A stretch of DNA of 20,184 nucleotides from a virus. The notes under the pieces are model-generated. The model was not told the DNA's origin and searched no databases. It was given only the letters and a program-made list of their open reading frames with translations. The stretch spans positions 1-20,184 of IMG/VR virus record IMGVR_UViG_3300013103_000077; one strand, given 5' to 3'. The translations under genes were made by a program, and so were the position numbers. Position 1 is the stretch's first letter, and each line of letters starts with the position of its first letter. Shown one piece after another: positions 13,577 through 20,184 of the stretch.

Positions 13577-13951
13577 ATGTTTATATATGTGTTAAATGAA
13601 AAGATTTGGGATGTGAATAAGTTGTTAAAAGGTATTGAGAGTATTGATGAATGTAGATATTTGGATGATATGATTGTTGCAAAAGAAAAGGTAAGTGGTA
13701 CTTGGTATAAATGTAGTCAGAGTGTAAGAGAAGATGAAGTTGAACCTGAGTGGGATAGAGTTAAGAGTTGGGAATTAGACAAAATATTATGTGGAGAAGA
13801 AGTTGATTATATAGATGTTGATGCAAAGGTTAAATCTTTTGATGTTAGTAATGTAGAAGCTTTTGAAAAGTGTAATAGAAGTTATGTTGATGATAATATC
13901 CACGAGGGATTTGAATCAAAAGATTTTTGGAGAGATGGATTTAGTTGTTAA
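13577..13951 (+). CDS. Acidic protein of unknown function
   Basis: ATG at 13577 is preferred because AAGGAG lies 8 nt upstream; a GTG at 13553 has none. The 124-aa product is acidic, rich in Asp/Glu/Val, with scattered Cys (C27, C46, C76, C103 and the last residue) and several Trp (W12, W43, W59, W64). No domain is recognised. The codon choice is unusually rich in GT/GA words compared with neighbouring genes. The stop overlaps the SD of the next gene. Confidence 0.65.
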   Translation: MFIYVLNEKIWDVNKLLKGIESIDECRYLDDMIVAKEKVSGTWYKCSQSVREDEVEPEWDRVKSWELDKILCGEEVDYIDVDAKVKSFDVSNVEAFEKCNRSYVDDNIHEGFESKDFWRDGFSC

Positions 13952-13961
13952 GGAGCTGATG

Positions 13962-14183
13962 ATGTATTATGTTGAATATGATGATGATTATAATAATTAT
14001 TGGAGATTAAGAGTTTATAGTAATGACCATAGATTAGTTTGTAGTCCAACTATATATGCAACTAATCAAACAGAAGCAGTTGAACTTGCAAAAGAGAAGG
14101 CAAGAATTATAGATGCTAGTGAACAAGTAAGAGTTAATGTTAGTGCAAGTCTAACCACAAACAACCACAGTCTAAGGACTTAA
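13962..14183 (+). CDS. Small protein of unknown function
   Basis: AGGAG at 13951-13955 overlaps the preceding stop; ATG at 13962 has 6-nt spacing and is preferred over the ATG at 13959. A longer frame from 13863 would lie inside the previous gene. The 73-aa product begins Y-Y-V-E-Y-D-D-D-Y-N-N-Y-W-R-L-R-V-Y and has T-Q-T-E-A-V-E-L-A-K-E-K-A-like helix (T-N-Q-T-E-A-V-E-L-A), a layout seen in small phage proteins with one beta hairpin and one helix. Function unknown. Confidence 0.65.
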   Translation: MYYVEYDDDYNNYWRLRVYSNDHRLVCSPTIYATNQTEAVELAKEKARIIDASEQVRVNVSASLTTNNHSLRT

Positions 14184-14208
14184 AAAATATTACTCTTAGG
14201 AGAAACAA

Positions 14209-14472
14209 ATGTTTGGAAAAATGAAAGAATTATTTATGAGGGCAATGGCAGGTATAGGTGCAATGATGAATATGGGTACGCAACCAGCAATGAAGATGAA
14301 GAAAGTTAAAGGTAAAAACAGAAAGAGAAGAGTTACAGCATCTTTAGAGTCTTGGAATAAGACAAATGCTATTAGAAGTAAAGCAATTCCATTTCCTGAT
14401 AGTGCTAAGTTAGAAAATGGTAAGCACGAATGGTGTATGAAGAATGGTAGTTTTGAGAGAAGAGCATCGTAA
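14209..14472 (+). CDS. Small basic protein of unknown function
   Basis: This is an 87-aa product with SD TAGGAG 6 nt before the ATG. The N-terminus is Met/Ala/Gly-rich (F-M-R-A-M-A-G-I-G-A-M-M-N-M-G), followed by a strongly basic K-M-K-K-V-K-G-K-N-R-K-R-R-V (29-42). An amphipathic or membrane-active N-terminus plus a basic stretch could bind membrane or nucleic acid. No family is recognised. The stop overlaps the next ATG (TAATG). Confidence 0.6.
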   Translation: MFGKMKELFMRAMAGIGAMMNMGTQPAMKMKKVKGKNRKRRVTASLESWNKTNAIRSKAIPFPDSAKLENGKHEWCMKNGSFERRAS

Positions 14473-14639
14473 TGAGTGATTCATCAGATGAACATTTAAA
14501 AGCTATGAGATATGAGCCAAAGAAGGTTTGGATTAGTCCTGATGAAAAAGATAAGATGGATAAATTCACTAAAGAGTTTGAAGAGAAAAATAAAGTTAAA
14601 CAATATGATGGTAAGGGTAAAGAAATAGATGGCATATAA
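14472..14639 (+). CDS. Small charged protein, 55 aa (unknown function)
   Basis: ATG at 14472 overlaps the upstream stop as TAATG. The 55-aa product is hydrophilic, with K-K-V-W-I-S-P-D-E-K-D-K-M-D-K-F (17-32) and a Lys/Glu-rich helix. It ends 11 nt into the following membrane-protein gene. The tight overlaps on both sides fill a gap of about 200 bp and support it as a gene. No family is recognised. Confidence 0.65.
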   Translation: MSDSSDEHLKAMRYEPKKVWISPDEKDKMDKFTKEFEEKNKVKQYDGKGKEIDGI

Positions 14640-14748
14640 TTTTGATGAACCAAGTAAATGTTTTATTAAGTGGTATATATGTGCAATAGTTGTTGTGGTG
14701 ACTGGTGTTGGTTCATATATAGTTGGAAGTATTGGGATTCAATTCTAA
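14629..14748 (+). CDS. 39-aa single-span membrane protein
   Basis: The ATG at 14629 lies within the end of the upstream gene, and its stop (14746-14748) overlaps the next ATG as TAATG. The product has a short polar N-terminus with two Lys and a hydrophobic span Y-I-C-A-I-V-V-V-V-T-G-V-G-S-Y-I-V-G (16-33). The SD is weak (AAGGG about 11 nt upstream), so translational coupling is likely. It could be a small inner-membrane effector or holin-like protein; the early location argues against a classical lysis role. Confidence 0.6.
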   Translation: MAYNFDEPSKCFIKWYICAIVVVVTGVGSYIVGSIGIQF

Positions 14749-14963
14749 TGACAGATTTATATAAAAATATGTATAAGCTTGAAGTTGAATCACATTTAGT
14801 TACTCAAAAGCAAAATAGATTGCTTAATAGAGAAGTTGAAAAGTTAAAAGCTTTGATTGAAGTTGAACGAGCTGCTAATGAAGAGGCAACCAATTCAATG
14901 AATAATATGATTAGTAGAGTTCAAAGTTATACAAAAGATATTACATTGGAACTTCACGCATAA
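14748..14963 (+). CDS. Coiled-coil protein, 71 aa
   Basis: The ATG at 14748 shares its A with the stop of the membrane-protein gene. An upstream in-frame ATG at 14670 would read through that gene out of frame and give a Cys/Trp-rich N-terminus unlike the rest. Residues 10-50 (K-L-E-V-E-S-H-L-V-T, then Q-N-R-L-L-N-R-E-V-E-K-L-K-A-L-I-E-V-E-R) form a heptad-patterned coiled coil. No family is recognised; coupling to the 39-aa membrane protein suggests the two may act together. Confidence 0.65.
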   Translation: MTDLYKNMYKLEVESHLVTQKQNRLLNREVEKLKALIEVERAANEEATNSMNNMISRVQSYTKDITLELHA

Positions 14964-14974
14964 GGATACATAAG

Positions 14975-15283
14975 ATGAATAGATTAGAAGAACATAACCA
15001 AAAAATAGCTAATTTGAAAGCAGAGTTATCGAAAGTGCTTAGTGGTCAAAGAGTTCCTAGAAAAACTTATTGTGAAAGAATTTGGGAAGAGCCAGAAATA
15101 ACTAAGCTTATTGAGTTAATAGAAGAAGATAATGACATTTCAACACCTGCAATAGCAAAAGAGCTTGATAGAACAAAAGCTAGTGTAGCAGGTGTGATGA
15201 GAAGACTTGGGTTTAAAAAAGTTTGGACAGTATGCCCTATTAAAGCTGCTCAAGAAAAATGTGTAAGAAAAGGAGCTAAATAA
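14975..15283 (+). CDS. Helix-turn-helix DNA-binding protein
   Basis: This is a 102-aa product with SD AAGGA upstream. An N-terminal helix (1-24) is followed by W-E-E-P-E-I-T-K-L-I-E-L-I-E-E (37-51) and I-S-T-P-A-I-A-K-E-L-D-R-T-K-A-S-V-A-G-V-M-R-R-L-G-F (55-80). This fits a trihelical HTH of the GcrA/Myb-like type (I-A-x-x-L-x-R-T-x-x-S-V-x-x-x-x-x-R-L-G). The tail is basic with two Cys. Probably a phage transcriptional regulator or small DNA-binding accessory factor; it is a candidate to bind the palindromes in the switch region (inference). Confidence 0.7.
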   Translation: MNRLEEHNQKIANLKAELSKVLSGQRVPRKTYCERIWEEPEITKLIELIEEDNDISTPAIAKELDRTKASVAGVMRRLGFKKVWTVCPIKAAQEKCVRKGAK

Positions 15284-15573
15284 TGTACCAAGATGAATAT
15301 AATGATGGAATTGATTTAGAAGATACTATGGATAATGCTGACAGACTTAGAGATGAAGCTATTGATGATTTTATGTTCATTGAAAAAGAAGAAGATGCAA
15401 TAAGTGCTGTTAAAAGGTATCCGAGTTTATGCAGATACTTACCAACTAAATGGGAATATGTTTATCAAATTATCAAGCTTGAAAGCATTGGTTCAGCACT
15501 TCATAAAGATGCTGTATATTATCACAAGCAACTTGAAGAGTTGAAAGTTTATATTCGACCAGTAAAGGAGTAG
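15283..15573 (+). CDS. Acidic hypothetical protein
   Basis: This is a 96-aa product whose start overlaps the preceding stop (TAATG) with AAGGAG just upstream. The first 40 residues are strongly acidic (E-Y-N-D-G-I-D-L-E-D-T-M-D-N-A-D), the rest helical with Y-P-S-L-C-R-Y-L-P-T-K-W-E-Y-V. No domain is recognised. Confidence 0.65.
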   Translation: MYQDEYNDGIDLEDTMDNADRLRDEAIDDFMFIEKEEDAISAVKRYPSLCRYLPTKWEYVYQIIKLESIGSALHKDAVYYHKQLEELKVYIRPVKE

Positions 15574-15577
15574 ATAA

Positions 15578-15886
15578 ATGTTTAGAGAACATTATGAAAT
15601 GAATGAAGACCCAAGAGAATTACTAAAGGAATGTAATGAAGAAGAATTTGGGACTAAGAATAGTCAAAAAAAAGAAAAAACTTATAAAATTACCAGCATT
15701 GTTGGAAGAAAAAAGAGTTTTTGCATAACAAAAGAGAATGTAGAAGAGCTAGTTGACTTTGATTATTGGAAAGTTAAAACTGAAGGTGTTAAATTGCATA
15801 AAGCTTATCTTTTAGCTATGAAATATGCAAAAAACGGATATATAAATGGAAGAATTAAAAGATTACTAAGGAGATTATGGTGGTAA
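15578..15886 (+). CDS. Basic hypothetical protein
   Basis: This is a 102-aa product with SD AAAGGAG 8 nt upstream. An acidic N-terminus (1-24) is followed by a basic region (K-K-E-K-T-Y-K-I-T-S-I-V-G-R-K-K) and a very basic C-terminus R-I-K-R-L-L-R-R-L-W-W. It overlaps the next gene by 10 nt. No family is recognised; the end could bind nucleic acid. Confidence 0.65.
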   Translation: MFREHYEMNEDPRELLKECNEEEFGTKNSQKKEKTYKITSIVGRKKSFCITKENVEELVDFDYWKVKTEGVKLHKAYLLAMKYAKNGYINGRIKRLLRRLWW

Positions 15887-16299
15887 AAGCAAAACATAAA
15901 GAATTATTAAGTCTTGGTATGACTTTTCTTCATCAATTTAATGAGGAACATCCTGAAAAAGAATATATGGATGTTAGAGAATCATTAGAAATGCTTGGTA
16001 AACAAGCTAAAGTAACTTTAGGCAACCAAGCAGAAGCAGTGAAATATGGTACAGCTTGTAGTTTAAAACTTACAGAAGTATCTGGTCAAGAAGAAATTGA
16101 TGCAAATCTTTTACTTCTAAGTATTGGTTTAGTTGGTTTGCTAATGGAAGATGATTTCTTCAAAGGAAGTCGAGCTATGACTGTAAAAAGATTATATTGG
16201 GGAATCTATAATAAGATTGAATCATATCATCAATTTACTGACCAGTTCAGAAATTCGAATAAATTAATAGCAAAATTGGAGGACAAATATAATGAGTAA
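15877..16299 (+). CDS. Helical hypothetical protein, 140 aa
   Basis: AGGAG at 15869-15873 places the ATG at 15877, inside the end of the upstream gene. The product is all-alpha in appearance, with L-L-S-L-G-M-T-F-L-H-Q-F-N-E-E and L-L-L-L-S-I-G-L-V-G-L-L-M-E-D-D-F-F (about 98-115), the latter too polar at its edges for a confident membrane span. No family is recognised. It overlaps the zinc-ribbon gene by 8 nt. Confidence 0.65.
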   Translation: MVVKAKHKELLSLGMTFLHQFNEEHPEKEYMDVRESLEMLGKQAKVTLGNQAEAVKYGTACSLKLTEVSGQEEIDANLLLLSIGLVGLLMEDDFFKGSRAMTVKRLYWGIYNKIESYHQFTDQFRNSNKLIAKLEDKYNE

Positions 16300-16657
16300 T
16301 CAATGTATAAATACAGCAATGATTCAGTGCTTTTGGTGTGGAGAAGCAAGTGGTATTGCAATAGGACAAAAGTTAGTTAGTTGTGATAAGAAATGGAAGA
16401 CAAATTATATATTTGGTGGTTATGAACCTTGTGATAAATGTAAAGAGAATAGAGAAAAAGGTTTTACAGTTGTTCAAGCACAAGATAAGCCAGTTAACGA
16501 AGGACAGCCAGAAATACAAGATGGAATTTATCCTACTGGTGTTTGGATAGTAGTTAAAAATGAATCTTTGGTTGAATTATTAGGTCAAGAAACAGTTGAT
16601 TTAGGTATGTGTTTTATGGACAAAGAAATGATGGAAAAAATAGGATTAATAAGATGA
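16292..16657 (+). CDS. Zinc-ribbon phage protein
   Basis: This is a 121-aa product with SD GGAGG 8 nt upstream. C13-x2-C16 (Q-C-F-W-C-G-E-A-S) and C47-x2-C50 (E-P-C-D-K-C-K) form a four-Cys zinc-binding site. The layout that follows, G-F-T-V-V-Q-A (57-63), D-K-P-V-N-E-G-Q-P-E-I, then Y-P-T-G-V-W-I-V-V-K (80-89), recurs in uncharacterised phage proteins with the same order. Its stop overlaps the YkgJ-like start (ATGA). Function unknown; a protein- or nucleic-acid-binding adaptor is plausible. Confidence 0.7.
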   Translation: MSNQCINTAMIQCFWCGEASGIAIGQKLVSCDKKWKTNYIFGGYEPCDKCKENREKGFTVVQAQDKPVNEGQPEIQDGIYPTGVWIVVKNESLVELLGQETVDLGMCFMDKEMMEKIGLIR

Positions 16658-17103
16658 GTTTAAGTTGTGAAGAATGTGTTAAGACAGATAATCATTGTTG
16701 TTTAGCAGATATACCATTGGATGTATTAGAAGGATTATTTCTATCTAAACTTGCAAAAGATATAGGTATAGATGTTATGTTGGTTGAGCATCCAAAGTTC
16801 AATGAAAAGTTAGTGATACTACCAAAAGATACTCCACAAGGAACTGATATTACTCATATACCTTGTGCATTTTTAAAAGATGGTAGATGTAGTGTGTATG
16901 AAAATAGACCATTTATTTGTAGAAGTTATGGAACTGAGTTTATCAAATGCAGATATGAAGTTGCAGGGATTACAGCCAAAGAAGAGATTGAATCACTTTC
17001 AGTAGAAGAAATTAAAAAGTTAGATTCAGATTCTCATCTTGCAAGTGGTGCTAAAAGTCATTTTGATGAAACTCAAATATATAGATGTGGAGTTAAGAAA
17101 TGA
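16654..17103 (+). CDS. YkgJ-family cysteine-cluster protein (metal or Fe-S binding)
   Basis: ATG at 16654 (ATGA with the preceding stop, AGGA about 10 nt upstream) gives 149 aa; an upstream in-frame ATG at 16609 would lie within the previous gene. Cysteines C5-x2-C8, C15-C16, and the block P-C-A-F-L-K-D-G-R-C-S-V-Y-E-N-R-P-F-I-C-R-S-Y-G (70-93, with C71, C79 and C89) plus C99 match the YkgJ/CxxCx8CxxC-type zinc- or iron-chelating family. All conserved positions are present. Biochemical roles of this family are poorly known. It couples to a coiled-coil gene downstream (ATGA). Confidence 0.82.
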   Translation: MSLSCEECVKTDNHCCLADIPLDVLEGLFLSKLAKDIGIDVMLVEHPKFNEKLVILPKDTPQGTDITHIPCAFLKDGRCSVYENRPFICRSYGTEFIKCRYEVAGITAKEEIESLSVEEIKKLDSDSHLASGAKSHFDETQIYRCGVKK

Positions 17104-17282
17104 AACAAGTTGAATTTGAAATACTTGAAGCTAATGAATATGTAGCAAAAAATATGTATAAATCTATTCAAAATAAATATGTTGATTTAAAAAAAGAAAA
17201 AATCAGACAATATTATGAATGGAAAGAGTTGAAAATCAAGCTAGAACAAGAAAGAACTAGAAGAAAAAAAAGAGGATTATAA
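17100..17282 (+). CDS. Small charged coiled-coil protein, 60 aa
   Basis: The start overlaps the YkgJ-like stop (ATGA). The product is helical and highly charged, rich in Lys/Glu/Tyr, ending R-T-R-R-K-K-R-G-L. No family is recognised. Confidence 0.6.
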   Translation: MKQVEFEILEANEYVAKNMYKSIQNKYVDLKKEKIRQYYEWKELKIKLEQERTRRKKRGL

Positions 17283-17283
17283 T

Positions 17284-17394
17284 ATGGGTGTTAAAACTGA
17301 AATAAAAGCATACGACAAATATGTTAAAAAGTGTAAAGCAAAAAAGATTAAGCCAATGGATTTAGTAGATTTTATAATAGAAGTGGAGAGTTAA
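17284..17394 (+). CDS. Small basic protein, 36 aa (unknown function)
   Basis: ATG at 17284 follows the previous stop by one base and has AGAGGA 7 nt upstream. The product is M-G-V-K-T-E-I-K-A-Y-D-K-Y-V-K-K-C-K-A-K-K...M-D-L-V-D-F-I-I-E-V-E-S. It exactly fills the 113-nt gap, ending one base before the nuclease start, and its last codons contain that gene's SD. No family is recognised. Confidence 0.6.
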   Translation: MGVKTEIKAYDKYVKKCKAKKIKPMDLVDFIIEVES

Positions 17395-17395
17395 A

Positions 17396-18337
17396 ATGAG
17401 TACAAAAATAACAAACAATACTGGAATCAGTTTACCAATAGCTGTATGGTTAGCAATAGATGAATATGATTATAGTGACCAAGAAAATTTAATATCAGCT
17501 ACAACATTAATAAAACCAGTAAAGCAAATAGTTTTAGGTAGAAGATATAAAGAAGCTGATAAAGAGATGGATGTAGCTGATTTACTTGCAGTTAAAATGG
17601 GTACAGCTTTCCATAATGATATTGAAAATGCTTGGAAATTAAAAGATAAATGTATTGAAGCTCTTACTGCATTTGGATATAAAAATCCTGAAGCAATATA
17701 TGACAAAATTACATTTGAGAAGAGAAGCTCAAAAGAATTTGGACGATACGAAGTATCGGGAAAATTCGATTTGGTTTTTGATGGTATAGTTGCAGATATT
17801 AAAAGTACATCAACTTGGACATATATATTTGGTTCAAATGATGATGCCTATATAAAGCAATTAAGCATTTATAGAGTTCTTCATCCAGATTTAATTGTAA
17901 ATGATGCAGGCTATATTGAGTTTATCTTTACTGATTGGTCTGCTGTAAAAGCTAAACAAGATTCTCAATATCCACAACAAAGAGTTGCAACTAAAAAGAT
18001 GGAACTTATGAGTGTTACAGACACAGAAAAATGGATTACAGATAAACTTGCATTGGTTGAGAAGACTGAAAAATTACCTGATAATAAGCTCCCAGACTGT
18101 ACTGATGAAGAGTTATGGAAAAAAGAAGACAAATGGAAGTATTATGGTATTAAAGGTGCTAAGAGAGCTATTAAGGTGTTTAATACACAAGCTGATGCAG
18201 AGTTAATGTTATCAGTAAAAGGTAAAGGTGAAGTTAAAAAGTTTGCTGGTGGTGTAAAAAGATGTAAATATTGTAGTTATATAAACTTCTGTGACCAATA
18301 TTCAAGACTACAAATGCAAGGACTTATTAATGACTAA
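17396..18337 (+). CDS. PD-(D/E)XK nuclease, Cas4/RecB-like phage exonuclease
   Basis: This is a 313-aa product with SD GGAGAG 6 nt upstream. RecB-type motifs: M-G-T-A-F-H (68-73, H73), K-F-D-L-V-F-D-G-I-V-A-D-I-K-S-T (123-138) giving D134 and K136 of the D-x-K core, and K-Q-L-S-I-Y-R (154-160, Q155). Then C235 in L-P-D-C-T-D-E-E-L-W, a K-W-K-Y-Y-G-I-K-G-A-K-R-A segment, and C290-x2-C293-x5-C299 at the end. The four cysteines have the arrangement of Cas4/AddB-like nucleases that hold a 4Fe-4S cluster. Such nucleases are usual in the DNA-metabolism block of T7-like phages (host DNA degradation or recombination). Catalytic residues are complete; cluster binding is inferred. Confidence 0.88.
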   Translation: MSTKITNNTGISLPIAVWLAIDEYDYSDQENLISATTLIKPVKQIVLGRRYKEADKEMDVADLLAVKMGTAFHNDIENAWKLKDKCIEALTAFGYKNPEAIYDKITFEKRSSKEFGRYEVSGKFDLVFDGIVADIKSTSTWTYIFGSNDDAYIKQLSIYRVLHPDLIVNDAGYIEFIFTDWSAVKAKQDSQYPQQRVATKKMELMSVTDTEKWITDKLALVEKTEKLPDNKLPDCTDEELWKKEDKWKYYGIKGAKRAIKVFNTQADAELMLSVKGKGEVKKFAGGVKRCKYCSYINFCDQYSRLQMQGLIND

Positions 18338-18530
18338 AAATATATCAATGTCATTTGTTGAATTTGAAGAAATCATCAATAGTGCAATTTCTTTTTCAGA
18401 CTTAATTTCTATGTGTATTAAAGCTGAAAATATAAATAACCCAGAATATCAAAAGTATATGAAAGAAGCTTCTGAGCTTTTTAACTTAAGTATGGTAAAA
18501 ATAAAAAATAAGATAGGAGAAAACAAATGA
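18330..18530 (+). CDS. Small hypothetical protein, 66 aa
   Basis: ATG at 18330 overlaps the nuclease end by 8 nt and has AAGGA 7-8 nt upstream; an earlier in-frame ATG at 18291 lies deep within the nuclease gene. The product is helical, with F-V-E-F-E-E-I-I-N-S-A-I-S-F-S-D-L-I and a C-terminal E-A-S-E-L-F-N-L-S-M-V-K-I. No family is recognised. Confidence 0.65.
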   Translation: MTKNISMSFVEFEEIINSAISFSDLISMCIKAENINNPEYQKYMKEASELFNLSMVKIKNKIGENK

Positions 18531-18823
18531 CCAAAGATGAAATATATTTTATAAGTCAAGTAGAGTTAAATAGAGGTGTAATTAAAAGTGTAAAACATAA
18601 AGATATGTTATGTGATATTCTTGGATTAGGAACAAAAACTATTCAAGATGAATTAACAAATGCAAAGCATCTTGGTATTAAGTTTTATTGGGATGTAGTT
18701 CAAAAGCTAAATCATACTGAACAAAATGATTTAATTGCTAGATTTTCAAGAGGAAGATATAGCAAGGTTGCAGCACAAATAATTTTCAATGATATAGTAT
18801 TGAAACAAACAAAAGGAGTTTAA
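18527..18823 (+). CDS. Hypothetical protein, 98 aa
   Basis: The start overlaps the upstream stop (ATGA) with TAGGAG 7 nt upstream. The product looks helical: I-L-G-L-G-T-K-T-I-Q-D-E-L-T (31-44) resembles a turn between two helices, but no certain HTH is assigned. It sits one base ahead of the AAA+ gene. The order nuclease, small protein, small protein, AAA+ suggests one DNA-metabolism operon. Confidence 0.65.
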   Translation: MTKDEIYFISQVELNRGVIKSVKHKDMLCDILGLGTKTIQDELTNAKHLGIKFYWDVVQKLNHTEQNDLIARFSRGRYSKVAAQIIFNDIVLKQTKGV

Positions 18824-18824
18824 A

Positions 18825-20168
18825 ATGGCAAAAGCAAGTGTAATGAGTTGGGAAAACAAAAAAGTATCAAATGTAAATGAAAATATACAAATGACAGTGG
18901 CTAATAAAAAGTTAGCAGTTTTAAATATAGTTACGTTTGATATTGTTGATACTGATGTTGAAGTAGTTGAAAATGATTTCTTTGGTAATGCAGGTATTCC
19001 TGATGGAAGTGAATCATCAACTCAAAAGTGTATTGCATATTTAATTACAGATAAAAATGGAACAGTATGTGGAAGTAATGACTGGTTAGATGGTTCATCT
19101 AAAAAGTTTGCATTAGAAACTTATCCTGAAGAGATGATTCCAGTTATCAAGAAGTCAATTAATCTAAATAAAGGTATGACAGAAAGTATTGGAGTTGATA
19201 TTCATTATGTTACATTTAATAAGATAGAAGAACTTTCACCTGAAATGTTAGAAGTGCTGCAACCAAAGATTGAGAAGTCACAAGCTGCATATAAAGATTT
19301 AAACAGTCAAATTGCTAAATTCAAAATGGCAGATGGTACATCTGATTTAGATAGCTTTTTGGATAGATATATGTTCAAAAAGCATATTCTTATTCAAGGT
19401 GAAAAAGGTGGTGGTAAAACTTATGCAGTTGATGCAAAGTTAAGAGATGAAGGTATTGATTCAGAGTTTATCTCAGGTCACGAAGGTATTGAAGCAACTG
19501 ACTTATTAGGTTATACATTGCCAAGTAAAGATGAAACTGTTTGGTTAGATGGTGCATTAACAAGAGCATTTAGAAAGGCTGTTGATGGTAAAGTTGCATT
19601 GTTTATTGATGAAACACTTAGAATCCCTGCAAGAGAGTTAAATATCTTGGTTGGTGCAATTACTCCATCTTCTGTTGGTACATATAGACTTAGAACAAAT
19701 AGATTAGTTAATGTTATTGATGGTGTTGGAGAAACTGAAGTAATTGAAGTGCCAATGGGTAATCTATGGGTAATTGGAACAACAAATGTTGGAGCTGGTT
19801 ATGCTGTTGATGAAATTGATGATGCACTTGCAGATAGATTTATTGTGGTAAATAAAATTACAACCAATACAGAATTAGAAACCATCTTGTTAAGCTGTGC
19901 TTCTACAGATGGTATCAGTAATAAGATTGTTTCAGAGTTAATTGAATTTTATACTCAAATGAGAGATTTAGTTCTTGGTGGTGAGATTGAAAAGAATGTA
20001 AACACAAGACATTTATGTGAAGTGTTACAGTTTGCAGAAAGTGATGCTGAGATTAAAAGTTATCTTATGGATAGATTACCAACTTGGACAAGTATTGATG
20101 CAAATGGGAATCCTAACAAGGCAGAAAAAACTATTATCACTAAACTGATTAGACGAATTATTAAGTAG
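18825..20168 (+). CDS. MoxR-type AAA+ ATPase
   Basis: This is a 447-aa product with AAAGGAG 6 nt upstream. An N-terminal ~175-residue domain of unknown type precedes the AAA+ core: Walker A G-E-K-G-G-G-K-T (192-199), E-A-T-D-L-L-G (223-229, the MoxR-type insert), L-D-G-A-L-T-R-A (241-248), Walker B A-L-F-I-D-E (258-263), sensor 1 T-T-N (319-321), and D-D-A-L-A-D-R-F (332-339) with the candidate arginine finger R338. These MoxR/CbbQ-like ATPases act as remodelling machines, usually with a VWA-domain partner encoded next door. A new gene starts 8 nt downstream. Substrate in phages is unknown. The ORF ends in R-R-I-I-K before TAG. Confidence 0.88.
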   Translation: MAKASVMSWENKKVSNVNENIQMTVANKKLAVLNIVTFDIVDTDVEVVENDFFGNAGIPDGSESSTQKCIAYLITDKNGTVCGSNDWLDGSSKKFALETYPEEMIPVIKKSINLNKGMTESIGVDIHYVTFNKIEELSPEMLEVLQPKIEKSQAAYKDLNSQIAKFKMADGTSDLDSFLDRYMFKKHILIQGEKGGGKTYAVDAKLRDEGIDSEFISGHEGIEATDLLGYTLPSKDETVWLDGALTRAFRKAVDGKVALFIDETLRIPARELNILVGAITPSSVGTYRLRTNRLVNVIDGVGETEVIEVPMGNLWVIGTTNVGAGYAVDEIDDALADRFIVVNKITTNTELETILLSCASTDGISNKIVSELIEFYTQMRDLVLGGEIEKNVNTRHLCEVLQFAESDAEIKSYLMDRLPTWTSIDANGNPNKAEKTIITKLIRRIIK

Positions 20169-20176
20169 GAGATGTT

Positions 20177-20184
20177 ATGGAAAA
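20177..20184 (+). CDS. Start of a further rightward gene (cut by window end)
   Basis: AGGAG at 20167-20171, 5-nt spacer, then ATG at 20177, followed by GAAAA. Only the first codons are visible. A VWA-domain partner of the AAA+ ATPase would be the usual neighbour, but the sequence does not show it. Confidence 0.55.

Noticed and set aside
14405-14653. A leftward 82-codon open frame in the early region
   Set aside because: It lies antisense to two well-coupled rightward genes and has a Ser/Leu/Phe-rich shadow composition.
16609-16653. N-terminal extension of the YkgJ-like protein
   Set aside because: It lies inside the zinc-ribbon gene; the ATG at 16654 is stop-start coupled and begins directly before the first Cys motif.

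Overview
The window looks like part of the genome of a lytic, tailed podovirus with a T7-like (Autographivirus-type) morphogenesis module. The DNA is AT-rich, arginine is written mostly as AGA, and the standard code fits because TGA is a normal stop. A low-GC bacterial host is therefore likely (Campylobacterota would fit, but the sequence does not prove it). No integrase, bacterial gene, tRNA, CRISPR array or insertion sequence was seen.

The left part (1-11352) is one leftward gene block. Read from its promoter near 11381 it encodes a 62-aa protein, a GNAT acetyltransferase, an aspartyl/asparaginyl beta-hydroxylase-like oxygenase, a small gp7.3-like virion protein, portal (gp8-like), a HeH/LEM-tailed small protein, scaffold (gp9-like), major capsid protein (gp10-like), a strong hairpin terminator pair, tail tubular proteins A and B (gp11/gp12-like), a tail fibre and two adhesin-type proteins. 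The last of these has tandem 57-aa LamG-like repeats and runs off the left edge. The order follows T7 except that no internal-core genes (gp13-16) lie between gp12 and the fibre.

The middle (11353-13316) is a transcription switch. It holds an isolated rightward ORF with no Shine-Dalgarno site (possibly leaderless) and a leftward HExxH metalloprotease-like gene. Two leftward promoters here share an identical 11-bp core. Beyond them lies about 970 bp without an intact gene. Its most notable content is a decayed, inverted copy of the first rightward gene: 12875-13085 on the minus strand mirrors 13317-13536 on the plus strand. Its left part holds an AT-rich tract, three short hairpins and a GT-biased stretch, so a replication origin is conceivable but unproven.

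The right part (13317-20184) is a dense rightward block of about 19 mostly small genes joined by ATGA/TAATG overlaps, typical of a phage early/middle region. Recognisable members are an HTH protein, a zinc-ribbon protein, a YkgJ-type cysteine-cluster protein, a PD-(D/E)XK nuclease with a Cas4/AddB-like cysteine set, and a MoxR-type AAA+ ATPase followed by the start of another gene. Three genes of 36, 39 and 55 aa were found by hand between larger genes. The rightward block probably handles host takeover and DNA metabolism; the leftward block builds the virion.
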